DNA of 64,000 nt from UBA9620 sp965220695 (lineage in GTDB: Bacteria > Acidobacteriota > Vicinamibacteria > Vicinamibacterales > UBA8438), in the NCBI GenBank assembly GCA_965220695.1, contig OZ244838.1, positions 3,286,001-3,350,000 of the forward strand, in the 5' to 3' direction. Under the pieces are notes generated by a model. It was not told where the DNA came from, did no database searches, and saw only the letters and a program-made list of their open reading frames with translations. Numbering within the stretch: the stretch's first letter is position 1; the number at the start of each line of letters is the position of its first letter. Positions 34,233 to 43,440 of the stretch are shown here, piece by piece. A program made the translations under genes and the position numbers.

Positions 34233-36918
34233 CCGTCGTTCCCTGCCCATTCTGCGCCAACTGTCTGAGCACGTACTGCAGGATCCCGCCGTGCCGGTAG
34301 TAGCTGAGCTCATCCGGAGTATCGATGCGCACGGTCACGGTGAACACCTGAACGTGCCCCTCGGCGCCGACCGCCCTGACCGTGACCGCCCCGCGAGGCA
34401 CGAGCTGGTCGGCGATACCGATCACGTCGAACCGTTCACGGCCTGTCAGCCCCAGGGAACCGACACTGTCCCGCTCCCGGAACTGCAGCGGGAGCACCCC
34501 CATGAACACCAGATTGCTGCGGTGGATGCGCTCGAAACTCTCGGCGATGACCGCCCGCACGCCCAGCAGCATGGTGCCCTTGGCGGCCCAGTCGCGGGAT
34601 GAACCTGACCCGTACTCCTTGCCGGCCAGGATCAGCAGCGGGACCTCGGCCGCCTTGTATCGCATGGCGGCGTCGTAGATGCTCATCTCCGCACCGTCAG
34701 GCTGATAGCGGGTCCATCCACCTTCGGTCCCCGGGGCAAGCTGATTGCGCAGCCGGATGTTGGCGAAGGTGCCCCGCATCATTACTTCATGGTTTCCACG
34801 CCGGCTCCCGAACGAGTTGAAGTCCCGCGGGTCGACGCCGCACGAGACGAGATACCGTCCGGCCGGGCCGTCGGCCGGAATGCTGCCGGCCGGGGAGATG
34901 TGGTCGGTCGTCACGCTGTCACCGAGGCGCGCCAGCACGCGGGCTCCGATGACGTTGCCCGGCGCCGCCGGCGTCAGCGTCAGGTCTTCGAAGAACGGCG
35001 GATGCCGGACATAGGTTGACGCGTCGTCCCACTCGAACCGCCGCCCGTGCGGCGACGCCAGACCCTGCCAGCGATCGTCACCGTCGAACACCCCGTGGTA
35101 TTTCGACGTGAACTGTTCGGTTCGCACCGCGGCGGCCATGGCGGTCTGGACTTCCTCGGCCCGTGGCCACACGTCGCGCAGGAACACGTCGGCGCCGTCC
35201 GGGTCCTGTCCCAACGGCTCGGTCGTCAGGTCGACGGTCATGCTGCCGGCCAGCGCGTAGGCGACCACGAGCGGAGGCGAAGCCAGGTAGTTGGCGCGCA
35301 CCTGCGGCTGGACCCGTCCTTCGAAGTTGCGATTGCCGCTGAGCACGGCGGCAACGACCAGATCCCGGTTTTCCACCTCGGCCGAGATCTCGTCCGGGAG
35401 CGGGCCGCTGTTGCCGATACAGGTCGTACAGCCGTAGCCCACCAGCCGGAACCCGAGCTCCGCCAACGGTGTCATCAACCCCGCGGCCCGAAGGTACTCC
35501 GTCACCACCATCGAGCCGGGCGCCAGGCTCGTCTTGACCCACGGTTTGGGTCTGAGCCCCCGCGCGGCGGCCTTCTGGGCGAGCAGACCGGCCGCTATCA
35601 TCACGCTCGGGTTGGAGGTGTTCGTACAACTGGTGATGGCGGCGACGACGACCGCGCCGTGGTCCAGCCCGGCGCCGGTCCCGTTTGCCGCTCCTGGCGC
35701 CGACCTTCCCGCCGGGAACTCATCGAGGGTGCGGGCGAACGAGGTCTTCGCCTGCGTGAGCGGTACGCGATCCTGAGGGCGCCTGGGACCGGCGATGCTC
35801 GGTTCCACCTCTGAGAGATCGAACTCGATGACCGCCGCATAGACCGGCTCCTCGGCGCCCGCGCCGAACATTCCCTGCGCCTTGGCGTAGGCCTCCACAA
35901 GGGCGACCTGCCCCGGTTCACGACCGGTCAACCGCAGATAGTCGAGGGTCATCAGATCGATCGGGCAGATGGCCACGGTTGAACCGTACTCGGGCGACAT
36001 GTTGCCAAGCGTCGCCCGGTCGGCCAGGGTCAGCGCCGCCAGCCCGGAACCGAAGAACTCCACGAACTTGCCGACCACGCCGTGCTGCCGCAGGCGTTCG
36101 GTGATGCTCAGCACGACGTCGGTGGCGGTCGTGCCTTCCGACGGGCGGCCGGTCAGTTTGACGCCCACCACCTCTGGAATCAGCATTGAAATCGGCTGGC
36201 CGAGCATCGCCGCCTCGGCCTCGATGCCTCCGACCCCCCACCCGACGACGCCGAGGCCGTTGACCATCGTCGTGTGCGAGTCGGTACCGACCAGGGTGTC
36301 CGGATACGCCATCGCACCCTCGCCGAGGCGGTCGAGACAGACGACACGGGCGAGGTACTCGAGATTCACCTGGTGCACGATGCCGGTGTCCGGCGGCACG
36401 ACTCGGAAATTGTCGAACGCCTGCTGGCCCCACTTGAGGAACCCATAGCGTTCCTTGTTTCGGGCGAACTCGAGCTGCGCGTTCAGGTCGAAGGCATTCG
36501 ACTCGCGAAAATGGTCGACTTGCACCGAATGGTCGATTACGAGCTCGGCCGGCTGCAGCGGGTTGATCCGATCGGGGTTTCCGCCGAGCCGGACGACCGC
36601 CTCTCGCATGGCCGCGAGATCGACGACCGCCGGCACGCCGGTGAAATCCTGTAGCAGGACCCGCGCCGGCATGAACGCGATTTCCTTCGCGATGCCGGCC
36701 CGCGGGTCCCAATTCGACAGCGCCTCGATATCGTCGGGCGTCACGGTTCGGCCGTCCTCGAGCCGCAGAAGATTCTCGAGGAGGATCTTCAACGAGAAGG
36801 GCAGACGCGCCACGCGGGGAAAACCGGCGCGTTCGAGCGCCTCGAGGCTATGGAATCGGATGGTCGTGTCGCCGATCGACAGCGTGGCGCTGGTACCGAA
36901 ACTGTTCTGACTGGTCAT
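34219..36918 (-). CDS. acnA: Aconitate hydratase A
   Basis: An 899-residue aconitase of the AcnA/IRP1 type. It converts citrate to isocitrate via cis-aconitate in the TCA cycle using a [4Fe-4S] cluster. Cluster ligands are visible in ITSCTNTSNPS (Cys about 433) and GYGCTTCIGNSG (two Cys about 495-498). Substrate-binding motifs include GTDSHTTMVNGLGVVGWG, NFEGRVQPQVRANYLASPP and KEYGSGSSRDWAAKG. I start it at the ATG at 36918, which begins MTSQNSFGTS like its homologues. It is divergent from nfo (181 bp between starts), and pepF overlaps its 3' end. Confidence 0.93.
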   Translation of the reverse strand: MTSQNSFGTSATLSIGDTTIRFHSLEALERAGFPRVARLPFSLKILLENLLRLEDGRTVTPDDIEALSNWDPRAGIAKEIAFMPARVLLQDFTGVPAVVDLAAMREAVVRLGGNPDRINPLQPAELVIDHSVQVDHFRESNAFDLNAQLEFARNKERYGFLKWGQQAFDNFRVVPPDTGIVHQVNLEYLARVVCLDRLGEGAMAYPDTLVGTDSHTTMVNGLGVVGWGVGGIEAEAAMLGQPISMLIPEVVGVKLTGRPSEGTTATDVVLSITERLRQHGVVGKFVEFFGSGLAALTLADRATLGNMSPEYGSTVAICPIDLMTLDYLRLTGREPGQVALVEAYAKAQGMFGAGAEEPVYAAVIEFDLSEVEPSIAGPRRPQDRVPLTQAKTSFARTLDEFPAGRSAPGAANGTGAGLDHGAVVVAAITSCTNTSNPSVMIAAGLLAQKAAARGLRPKPWVKTSLAPGSMVVTEYLRAAGLMTPLAELGFRLVGYGCTTCIGNSGPLPDEISAEVENRDLVVAAVLSGNRNFEGRVQPQVRANYLASPPLVVAYALAGSMTVDLTTEPLGQDPDGADVFLRDVWPRAEEVQTAMAAAVRTEQFTSKYHGVFDGDDRWQGLASPHGRRFEWDDASTYVRHPPFFEDLTLTPAAPGNVIGARVLARLGDSVTTDHISPAGSIPADGPAGRYLVSCGVDPRDFNSFGSRRGNHEVMMRGTFANIRLRNQLAPGTEGGWTRYQPDGAEMSIYDAAMRYKAAEVPLLILAGKEYGSGSSRDWAAKGTMLLGVRAVIAESFERIHRSNLVFMGVLPLQFRERDSVGSLGLTGRERFDVIGIADQLVPRGAVTVRAVGAEGHVQVFTVTVRIDTPDELSYYRHGGILQYVLRQLAQNGQGTTDDVA

Positions 36919-37099
36919 GTATGATGCCCGTGGCGGCGAGATCGTGAGGAGCCCCACCCAGAAGAATCCTTGATTGTCCTTCACCGTTCACGGCTCGCGC
37001 AAGCCACTCGCGCAGTACCGTTGGACAGGATCGACATCCGAGAGCGACCGATGACGTGCAGGCTGTAGCGAAGCGTCACGTACTATCCGGACCGTCAGC

Positions 37100-37984
37100 A
37101 TGCCCAGACTCGGAGCCCACATGTCGATCGCCGGTGGATTGCCTCGCGCCATCGAGCGCGCACGGGCAACCGGTTGCGACGCCCTGCAGATTTTCACGAA
37201 ATCGTCGGGGCAATGGAGGGCACGACCGCTGCCGGAGACGGAAATCGACGCATTCCGCCGCCTCAGCGCGGAATTGGATGTCCGGCCCGTGGTGGCCCAC
37301 GCCAGCTACCTGATCAACCTGGCGGCCCCGGACGCCACCCTGCGCGCACGGTCACGCGCAGCGCTTGGCGAGGAGCTCGATCGGGCCGAAGCGTTGGGTC
37401 TGCTGGGGGTCGTGCTGCACCCGGGCTCGTACACGACGAGTTGCGAGGAAGAAGGACTGGCGCGTATCTCCGAGGGACTTGTCGCGGTGCTCTCGACAAG
37501 AATGGGGCACCAGACGACGCTGCTGCTGGAGCACACTGCCGGTCAGGGCACCAATCTCGGCCACACGTTCGAGCAGCTCGGCGCCATCATGACCGAGGCG
37601 GAAACGGCCGGCGCACCCCGGCTCGGACTGTGCCTCGACACCTGCCACCTGCTGGCAGCCGGTTACGACCTGGGGTCGGACGCGAGCTACGCCGAGACGA
37701 TGACGCGGCTCGACGAACTGCTCGGTCTCGACCGCCTGCGGGCGGTGCACCTGAACGATTCGAAGACACCGCTCGGCAGCCATGTCGACCGACACACCCA
37801 CATCGGAAGTGGTCATGTCGGACTGAGCGTCTTCCGGCGGCTGCTCACCGATATGCGACTCGACAGCGTGCCGATGGTCCTGGAAACCCCGAAAGGGCGT
37901 TCGGACAAAACGACGGCCATCGAGGCTGACCCGATGGACCTGGAGAACCTGCGCACCCTCAGAGCGTTGACGGCGGCGGACTGA
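37100..37984 (+). CDS. nfo: Deoxyribonuclease IV (AP endonuclease)
   Basis: A 294-residue TIM-barrel endonuclease IV. It cuts DNA 5' of abasic sites in base-excision repair and uses three zinc ions. Typical motifs are RLGAHMSIAGGLP at the start, DALQIFTKSSGQW, PVVAHASYLINLA, LLLEHTAGQGTNLG, LGLCLDTCHLLAAGYD, AVHLNDSKTPLGSHVDRH and HIGSGHVGL. The length matches the family. Divergent from acnA; the intervening 181 bp should hold both promoters, but I see no strong consensus. Confidence 0.92.
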   Translation: MPRLGAHMSIAGGLPRAIERARATGCDALQIFTKSSGQWRARPLPETEIDAFRRLSAELDVRPVVAHASYLINLAAPDATLRARSRAALGEELDRAEALGLLGVVLHPGSYTTSCEEEGLARISEGLVAVLSTRMGHQTTLLLEHTAGQGTNLGHTFEQLGAIMTEAETAGAPRLGLCLDTCHLLAAGYDLGSDASYAETMTRLDELLGLDRLRAVHLNDSKTPLGSHVDRHTHIGSGHVGLSVFRRLLTDMRLDSVPMVLETPKGRSDKTTAIEADPMDLENLRTLRALTAAD

Positions 37985-38013
37985 GACGCCGCCACTCGAC
38001 GATCGTACCGGCT

Positions 38014-38559
38014 TCAGAGGCTGGCTTCGTCGAACACATACGCCTCGAACGTGAAGACCGCGGCGCCCTGCCGCCACGCGTCGTCGGCCAAACCAGCCTT
38101 CAGGCACGTCTGCGCGAGAAAGATCTCGCGGGTCCAGTTCCGCTCGGCCGCAACCTGCGGAAGCAGCAGTCCGCGGCGCCGGCCCTGCTCGACCACGAGC
38201 CCGTGACGCCCGACATCGATGCTGGTCGAGTCTGTCAGCGGCTCGAACGGACCGATGACGGAGATTTCCAGGGCAATCGCCGGCAACTCCGCGGTTGTCA
38301 CAGGGGAAAACCGCGGATCGCGTGTCGCCGCATCGGCGGCGCAACGCGCAACCACCTCGACGAGCGGTGCGTCACGCTCGATCGACCCGATACATCCGCG
38401 CAGCCGACTCTCCAGCGTCAGCGTCACGAACGCGCCGGTCCGCCGGGACAGCTCCCCGGTCGCCGGCGGCACCTTCGTCATTGGCCGTTCTTCGAGCCGG
38501 GCCGCAATCGCCTCGCGGGCCAGTCGCAGCAACGATCGACGGTCGTTCGAACTCAGCAC
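38014..38559 (-). CDS. amrA: AmmeMemoRadiSam system protein A (AMMECR1 domain)
   Basis: A 181-residue AMMECR1-domain protein. Conserved pieces include FVTLTLESRLRGCIGSIE (the LRGCIG signature), AADAATRDPRFSPVT, ALEISVIGPFEPL, GRHGLVVEQGRRRGLLLPQV and FLAQTCLKAGL. I chose the GTG at 38559 because AMMECR1 proteins usually start just before the NDRRSLLRLAREAI helix and an AGGGAG site lies about 10 bases upstream. It follows amrB by 35 bp. In other bacteria AmrA and AmrB work with a radical SAM enzyme (AmrS); none is present here. The biochemical role is unknown. Confidence 0.82.
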   Translation of the reverse strand: MLSSNDRRSLLRLAREAIAARLEERPMTKVPPATGELSRRTGAFVTLTLESRLRGCIGSIERDAPLVEVVARCAADAATRDPRFSPVTTAELPAIALEISVIGPFEPLTDSTSIDVGRHGLVVEQGRRRGLLLPQVAAERNWTREIFLAQTCLKAGLADDAWRQGAAVFTFEAYVFDEASL

Positions 38560-38594
38560 ATCCGGCGTGCTCCCTCGGACGCTCGCCACCGTGT

Positions 38595-39479
38595 TCAGGA
38601 ATCTGACCCAAACTGTCCCAGCGCCGCGGCGAGGTACCCGACCACGGAGGTCTTGTCGCCAGAGACGTCGCCGGAGTCGGCATGGTGCAGCACCCGGCCG
38701 TCTCGGGCGCCAAGCGCGCGGGCCGCTTTCATGACCGCGACGGCCGCGCCGCCGCCACACGCCACATATCGGCCCCGTTCAAGCCTCGGATAGCGCTCGA
38801 GCTCCGCCAACAATCCGTCCGCGTCGAACCGGGTCACATGGTCGATGACGACGCGATCGAGCAGCGCCGCCCGGGCGGCGTCGAAATAGTGTGACAGGTC
38901 GGTACTGGCCACGAGCAGCGGCGCGCAACCAGTCAGGGTGTCTGCCAGGGCGTCGGCCAGGGCCAGGATGGTGTCCCGTTCCTGATACCCGATGAGCAGC
39001 GGCACGATCGGCGTCCGAGGCAGCGCGTGCCGCAGGAACGGGAGCTGCATCTCGAGCGCGTGCTCCCGGTCGTGGGCCGTGGGATGCCGGCAGATGCATG
39101 GTGCTGCGGACAACGCGCGGACGACCTCCGTATCCACCGGAACGGGCCCAAGCGGCGTATCGAACGCCGTGTGATCGGCGATCGCCACCCCGTCGAACCC
39201 GACGTGGTGCGACGGCCCCACGAGCACGGCGACGTCATAGTGTCGGCGGAACACGGCGCGATACGCATATGCGGCGACCGGTCCCGAATACACCAGACCC
39301 GCATGCGGCGCGATCAGGCCGACAATGTCTCCCGGCGCCGCCAGCGTCACTGACGCGAGATGCGCCTCGATAGCCGCCCGCAGCGCTTCGGCGGCGCCGG
39401 GATACCAGGTCCCGGCTACCGCGGGCGGCCGGATGCCCGCCGCCGACCTAGGATTCGCGCTCGCCGGTCTGCTCCACAT
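38595..39479 (-). CDS. amrB: AmmeMemoRadiSam system protein B (Memo family)
   Basis: A 294-residue Memo-like protein related to class III extradiol dioxygenases. It shows PPAVAGTWYPG near the start, GLIAPHAGLVYSGPVAAYAY, VLVGPSHHVGFDGVA, EHALEMQLPFLRHAL, VASTDLSHY and DKTSVVGYLAA, with the His residues at the expected metal-site positions. The ATG at 39479 lies within the end of the upstream small membrane-protein gene (32-bp overlap). Co-transcribed with amrA. Confidence 0.85.
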   Translation of the reverse strand: MWSRPASANPRSAAGIRPPAVAGTWYPGAAEALRAAIEAHLASVTLAAPGDIVGLIAPHAGLVYSGPVAAYAYRAVFRRHYDVAVLVGPSHHVGFDGVAIADHTAFDTPLGPVPVDTEVVRALSAAPCICRHPTAHDREHALEMQLPFLRHALPRTPIVPLLIGYQERDTILALADALADTLTGCAPLLVASTDLSHYFDAARAALLDRVVIDHVTRFDADGLLAELERYPRLERGRYVACGGGAAVAVMKAARALGARDGRVLHHADSGDVSGDKTSVVGYLAAALGQFGSDS

Positions 39480-39741
39480 CGCTTGTTCGAGGCTCGTATC
39501 CGGTCTCCGGTTCTTGTTCGTCAGCCGCAATGCGCCAGTCGTCCTTCACCCGCGCGGGTATCCGGAATCTGAGCGCGATCCGGACCCCGACATACACGAA
39601 GAGCGTCAAGATGGCGGGGCTACCCATCACCAGCCAGAACGGATCGGCAGTCAGGCCGACGAAGAGCGACAGCGCACCCAGGATCAGCATGACGCCAACC
39701 ATCCACGGCGGATGCTGGAACAGCGGCCGTTCGTCAGCCAT
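39448..39741 (-). CDS. Small two-helix membrane protein
   Basis: A 97-residue protein with two predicted membrane helices at about residues 14-32 and 36-56 (WMVGVMLILGALSLFVGLTA and LVMGSPAILTLFVYVGVRIA), followed by a charged tail rich in Glu and Arg. No family is recognised. It is the first gene of a minus-strand group with amrB and amrA; its 3' end overlaps amrB by 32 bp, which argues that it is a real, coupled gene. Confidence 0.55.
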   Translation of the reverse strand: MADERPLFQHPPWMVGVMLILGALSLFVGLTADPFWLVMGSPAILTLFVYVGVRIALRFRIPARVKDDWRIAADEQEPETGYEPRTSDVEQTGERES

Positions 39742-39878
39742 GACTCGTCCGTCCCCACCGGGATACGATCCCGCAGCGCGCCGCCGGCACCGTGTCCGCC
39801 ACGTCTTGATTGTGGCACATCCCTCCAGTCCCTACCGCAACCGTTGACCGGAGTGACCGACTGTGATTCGATACCCGC

Positions 39879-40772
39879 ATGCACGCCTTGACGCGTTCGT
39901 TCCTGGCTGCGGCGCTCGTTGCCGGGGTTGGCGTACCCGCGCTGCCTGGTGTCGCGAACGACTACGAGGCTGAGATCGAAGCCTGGCGGGCCAACCGGGA
40001 GGCCACGCTGAAAGCCGACGACGGCTGGCTGACCGTGTCCGCGCTCTATTTTCTGCGCGAGGGCGACAACGGTTTCGGTTCGAGCCAGCGGAACGACCTG
40101 GTGGTTCCGCACATTCCGTCCGAGGCGGGCGTCTTCGAACTCCATGACGAACGGGTGACCGTGCGGGCTCCCGACGAAGGAACCGTCACCGTTGACGGCC
40201 GCCAGGTTCAGACCGCCCAGCTATACCCGGCCGAGCAGCGGGTCACCGTCACCATGGGGGCGGTATCGCTCTGGGTCCACCTCAGCGGCGCGCGGCTGGC
40301 CATACGTGTGCGGGACACCGAGGCGGACATCCGCAAGAACTTTACCCGGCTCGACTGGTTTCCAGTTGACGAACGCTATCGGGTCCGCGGCAGGTTCACC
40401 CCGCACGACGTGCCAGTCACCGTCAAGACGATGAACATCCTGGGTGATATGGAGACCTACACCAGCACCGGATACGTGACGCTCACCGTGGCCGGCCAGG
40501 AACTTCGGATGCTGCCGGTCGAATCGGGACAGCGTCTCTGGTTCATCATGCGGGATCGGACGAGCGGCGAGGACACGTATGGGGCGGCACGGTTTCTCTA
40601 TGCCGACGCCCCGGACGACGATGGATGGACCATCGTCGACTTCAATCGCGCCTACAACCCGCCGTGCGCGTTCAATCCGCATACCACCTGTCCGCTGCCA
40701 CCGCCTGACAATCGCCTGGACGTACGGATCGAAGCCGGCGAGAAAGCGTACAGGGGCCCCGGCGCCCACTGA
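39879..40772 (+). CDS. DUF1684 protein, exported
   Basis: A 297-residue protein with a signal peptide (about 1-26, ending PGVAN). DUF1684 landmarks are clear: EIEAWRANREATLKADDGWL at the start, GDNGFGSSQRNDLVVPH, KNFTRLDWFPVDERYRV in the middle, and the signature DFNRAYNPPCAFNPHTTCPL with DNRLDVRIEAGEKAY at the end. The function of this family is unknown. It is followed 105 bp later by gatC on the same strand. Confidence 0.85.
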   Translation: MHALTRSFLAAALVAGVGVPALPGVANDYEAEIEAWRANREATLKADDGWLTVSALYFLREGDNGFGSSQRNDLVVPHIPSEAGVFELHDERVTVRAPDEGTVTVDGRQVQTAQLYPAEQRVTVTMGAVSLWVHLSGARLAIRVRDTEADIRKNFTRLDWFPVDERYRVRGRFTPHDVPVTVKTMNILGDMETYTSTGYVTLTVAGQELRMLPVESGQRLWFIMRDRTSGEDTYGAARFLYADAPDDDGWTIVDFNRAYNPPCAFNPHTTCPLPPPDNRLDVRIEAGEKAYRGPGAH

Positions 40773-40877
40773 GTCACTCGCAACCAGTCTCTGACGGCGA
40801 AGAGGGAATCACCTCGAATCGCGCGCCCGCACAGCGCAGGTTGCACACCAGCGGACCAGACCACTACCATCTGGCGC

Positions 40878-41174
40878 GTGTCTACCAGATTGACGCGTTC
40901 CGACGTCGAACGGATCGCGGAACTCGCCCACCTTGACCTGACCGAGGCGGAAACCGAGCGATTCACCCGTCAACTCGGTGACATCGTGTCGTATTTCGAT
41001 CTTCTGCGGCACGTCGACGCCACGGGGGTGCAGGCGACGACCCACCCGGTCACGTCGGCTCCCGTCATGCGGGACGACACTCCGCGGCCGTCGATGTCTC
41101 GCGGAGACGTGCTGGCGCACGCGCCGGACCCCGGGCACAACGGCCTGTTTCGGGTACCGAAGGTCATTGGATGA
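40878..41174 (+). CDS. gatC: Asp-tRNA(Asn)/Glu-tRNA(Gln) amidotransferase subunit C
   Basis: A 98-residue GatC. It stabilises GatA and GatB in the complex that converts misacylated Glu-tRNA(Gln) or Asp-tRNA(Asn) to the correct aminoacyl-tRNA. Visible features are VERIAELAHLDLTEAETERF, LGDIVSYFDLL and the late DTPRPSMSRGDVLAHAPD and GLFRVPKVIG. It starts with GTG at 40878 and overlaps gatA by 4 bp (ATGA), so the two are translationally coupled. Confidence 0.9.
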   Translation: MSTRLTRSDVERIAELAHLDLTEAETERFTRQLGDIVSYFDLLRHVDATGVQATTHPVTSAPVMRDDTPRPSMSRGDVLAHAPDPGHNGLFRVPKVIG

Positions 41175-42646
41175 CGAACGCGGCCGAACTCCAGACCATC
41201 GACGATATCCGGATGGCGATCGCGGGCGGGCTGACCGCGGTCGAGGTGTGCGAGCAATATCTCGATCGCATCGCGGCGCTGGACGGGCCGCTTCACGCAT
41301 TCAACGGCGTGGCCGTGGAACAGGCCCTCGAACGTGCGGCCACCATCGACGAACATGGCCCTGACGCCGACGTTCCGCTGGCGGGAGTGCCGATCGCCAT
41401 CAAGGACAACATCTGTACCAGGGGACTACCCACCACCGCATCGTCCCGCATCCTGCAGGGGTATGAACCGCCCTACGACGCCACTGTCGTCGAGCGGCTG
41501 CAGGCCGCTGGCGCGATCGTCATCGGGAAGACCAACTGCGACGAGTTCGCGATGGGGTCGACCACGGAACACTCGGTAACTGGCCCGACCCGCAACCCGT
41601 GGAATCTCGACCGGGTGCCTGGTGGATCCAGCGGCGGGTCCGCCGCCGCGGTGGCCGCACGCCTGTCGCCGATCGCGCTGGGATCGGACACTGGCGGCTC
41701 GATCCGTCAACCCGCCGCGTTCTGCGGAATCGTCGGTTTGAAACCGACCTACGGTCGTGTGTCCCGATTCGGCCTGCTGGCTTTCGCGTCGTCGCTCGAC
41801 CAGGTCGGACCGCTTGCGCTGACCGTCGCCGACGTGGCGACCGTGCTGACCGTGATCGCGGGGCACGATCAGGCCGACGCGACGTCGGCCGTTGAACCGG
41901 TCCAGGTATTCGACTCCGATCTGGACACACGGGTAACACGCCCGACTATCGGGGTCCCGTGGGACCTGATCGACGAGGGGGTCGACACGAGTGTCAGGGA
42001 GGCCTTTGTGGCGGCCGTCGACGTACTGCGCACGCAGGGGGCCACAATCGTTGGCATTCCTCTGCCCCACGCCGCCTACGCGGTCCCGACCTACTACATC
42101 GTCGCGCCGGCAGAAGCCAGTTCCAACCTCGCGCGATATGACGGGGTGCGGTACGGGTATCGTGCGGCACTCGATGCGTCACACGCCACGCTGGAGTCGA
42201 TGTACAACCGGACGCGGGACACCGGATTCGGCGAAGAGGTCAAGCGGCGCATCATGCTGGGCACGTATGCACTGAGTTCAGGCTACTACGACGCCTACTA
42301 TCTGAAAGCCCAGCAGGTGCGAACCCTGATCCGGAGAGACTACGACACCGCCTTCGAGCAGGTCGACGCGGTCGCGATGCCGACGACACCCACCGCGGCG
42401 TTCGGGGTCGGGGAACGCTCCGGTGAGCCACTACAACTGTATCTGGGAGACATCTTCACGGTGAGCGCCAACCTGACCGGGCTGCCGGCGCTCAGCGTCC
42501 CGTGTGGACGTGACGGCGCAGGGCTTCCGATCGGTCTGCAACTGGTGGGCCGGGCCTTCGACGAGGCCACGTTACTGCGTGTGGCGGCGCGCTATGAACA
42601 GGACGCACCGTGGTGGAAGACCCCTCCTCCTGGCGCCTCGGGCTAG
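41171..42646 (+). CDS. gatA: Asp-tRNA(Asn)/Glu-tRNA(Gln) amidotransferase subunit A
   Basis: A 491-residue amidase-signature enzyme that frees ammonia from glutamine for the amidotransferase. The catalytic Lys is in GVPIAIKDNICTRG and the Ser-Ser-Lys triad region is VPGGSSGGSAAAVAARL with GSDTGGSIRQPAAFCG. GLKPTYGRVSRFGLLAFASS and LTGLPALSVPCG are GatA-specific. gatB is not adjacent or elsewhere in the window, so it must lie elsewhere in the genome. This window also has an asnS, so the complex is probably needed mainly for Gln-tRNA. Confidence 0.93.
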   Translation: MTNAAELQTIDDIRMAIAGGLTAVEVCEQYLDRIAALDGPLHAFNGVAVEQALERAATIDEHGPDADVPLAGVPIAIKDNICTRGLPTTASSRILQGYEPPYDATVVERLQAAGAIVIGKTNCDEFAMGSTTEHSVTGPTRNPWNLDRVPGGSSGGSAAAVAARLSPIALGSDTGGSIRQPAAFCGIVGLKPTYGRVSRFGLLAFASSLDQVGPLALTVADVATVLTVIAGHDQADATSAVEPVQVFDSDLDTRVTRPTIGVPWDLIDEGVDTSVREAFVAAVDVLRTQGATIVGIPLPHAAYAVPTYYIVAPAEASSNLARYDGVRYGYRAALDASHATLESMYNRTRDTGFGEEVKRRIMLGTYALSSGYYDAYYLKAQQVRTLIRRDYDTAFEQVDAVAMPTTPTAAFGVGERSGEPLQLYLGDIFTVSANLTGLPALSVPCGRDGAGLPIGLQLVGRAFDEATLLRVAARYEQDAPWWKTPPPGASG

Positions 42647-42674
42647 GTGTGGAATCTCAACGGGTTGTCCCCGG

Positions 42675-42956
42675 TCAGACCGATTCGGCTGATGGGCGAC
42701 CGGTTTGTTCGAGGAGTTCTGGCGTTTTGAGCTGATCGGCGGGACCACGGGGCACATCGGGCGACAGGTAGCGGGCGCCCGACCCGAGTCGGTCGTCCAG
42801 ACTGCGCACTACCAGGCTCTCTTTGCCGATGGTGCGGTGCTTGGTAAAGCCGACAAGCACGCAAAAGCCGATGAAGACGCAGAGCAGGAAGACGACTGAT
42901 ATTCCCAACCCCAACAGCAGGCCCATCACCAAAGACTGAACCTCTGCGGCGCTCAC
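42675..42956 (-). CDS. Small single-pass membrane protein
   Basis: A 93-residue protein with one N-terminal helix of about 25 residues (MGLLLGLGISVVFLLCVFIG) and a cytoplasmic tail containing FTKHRTIGKESLVVRSLDD. No family is recognised. Its GTG start overlaps the stop of rpoZ by 4 bp (GTGA), so it is coupled to rpoZ. Converges with gatA, 28 bp away. Confidence 0.5.
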   Translation of the reverse strand: MSAAEVQSLVMGLLLGLGISVVFLLCVFIGFCVLVGFTKHRTIGKESLVVRSLDDRLGSGARYLSPDVPRGPADQLKTPELLEQTGRPSAESV

Positions 42957-43270
42957 GATTCCGCCTCAGGAATGTCGCCGGGCACCTCGTAGGTGACAAG
43001 GCCCTGGCCCACCTCTTCCATCGCGATCCACTCCATCCGATTCGGAGACGGAGGAAGCTCACCGGTGTCCGGGTCGGGTCGAAGTTGTTCCAGCCGCGGC
43101 AAGGCGCCGCGGCGCAGTTGCTTGGCCCGCTGGGCCGCCACATCGACAAACAGGAATCTGTTGGTAATGGGTGGCATCAGCGTCTCCGGAATACGGGGCA
43201 TCGCCACGGTCCGGACCGGAGTCGCTTCTTCGGTATCGTCGCCGAGCAGTGGATCGAATTCGTCGTTCAT
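42953..43270 (-). CDS. rpoZ: RNA polymerase omega subunit
   Basis: A 105-residue protein whose core (about 33-95) matches the omega subunit: PPITNRFLFVDVAAQRAKQL then RRGALPRLEQL, and later MEWIAMEEVGQGLVTYEVPG. Omega helps fold and stabilise the beta' subunit of RNA polymerase. An acidic N-terminal extension of about 30 residues precedes the core, and a short loop (PDPDTGELPPSPNR) interrupts it. I start it at the ATG at 43270; a longer frame to 43369 has no good start. In many bacteria rpoZ lies next to gmk; here it is paired with a small membrane protein. Confidence 0.75.
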   Translation of the reverse strand: MNDEFDPLLGDDTEEATPVRTVAMPRIPETLMPPITNRFLFVDVAAQRAKQLRRGALPRLEQLRPDPDTGELPPSPNRMEWIAMEEVGQGLVTYEVPGDIPEAES

Positions 43271-43403
43271 GGTCAATGAATCGTACTCCAAAACCGGCGC
43301 GCCGTCGACTGTATCGGCAACCCGCCACACTGCATCCCGGCTGGTCGGCGATGCTCTTCGGTCGCACATGCGCCCTCGTCACGCCGTGCCAGCCGGGTGC
43401 TCG

Positions 43404-43440
43404 TCTCGGTGCCACGCGGGGTGCCACCATGGTCTGCTAC
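43404..43440. mobile_element. Decayed end of a MITE-like element at the hsp20 stop codon
   Basis: Bases TCTCGGTGCCACGCGGGG then TGCCACCATGGTCTGCTA resemble the right end of elements B and C (TCTCGGTGCAACGCGGGG, then TTTCACCACGGGCTGCTA) with a few changes. The terminal CTA is the reverse complement of the hsp20 TAG stop. I cannot trace the rest of an element beyond this point. Confidence 0.5.
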
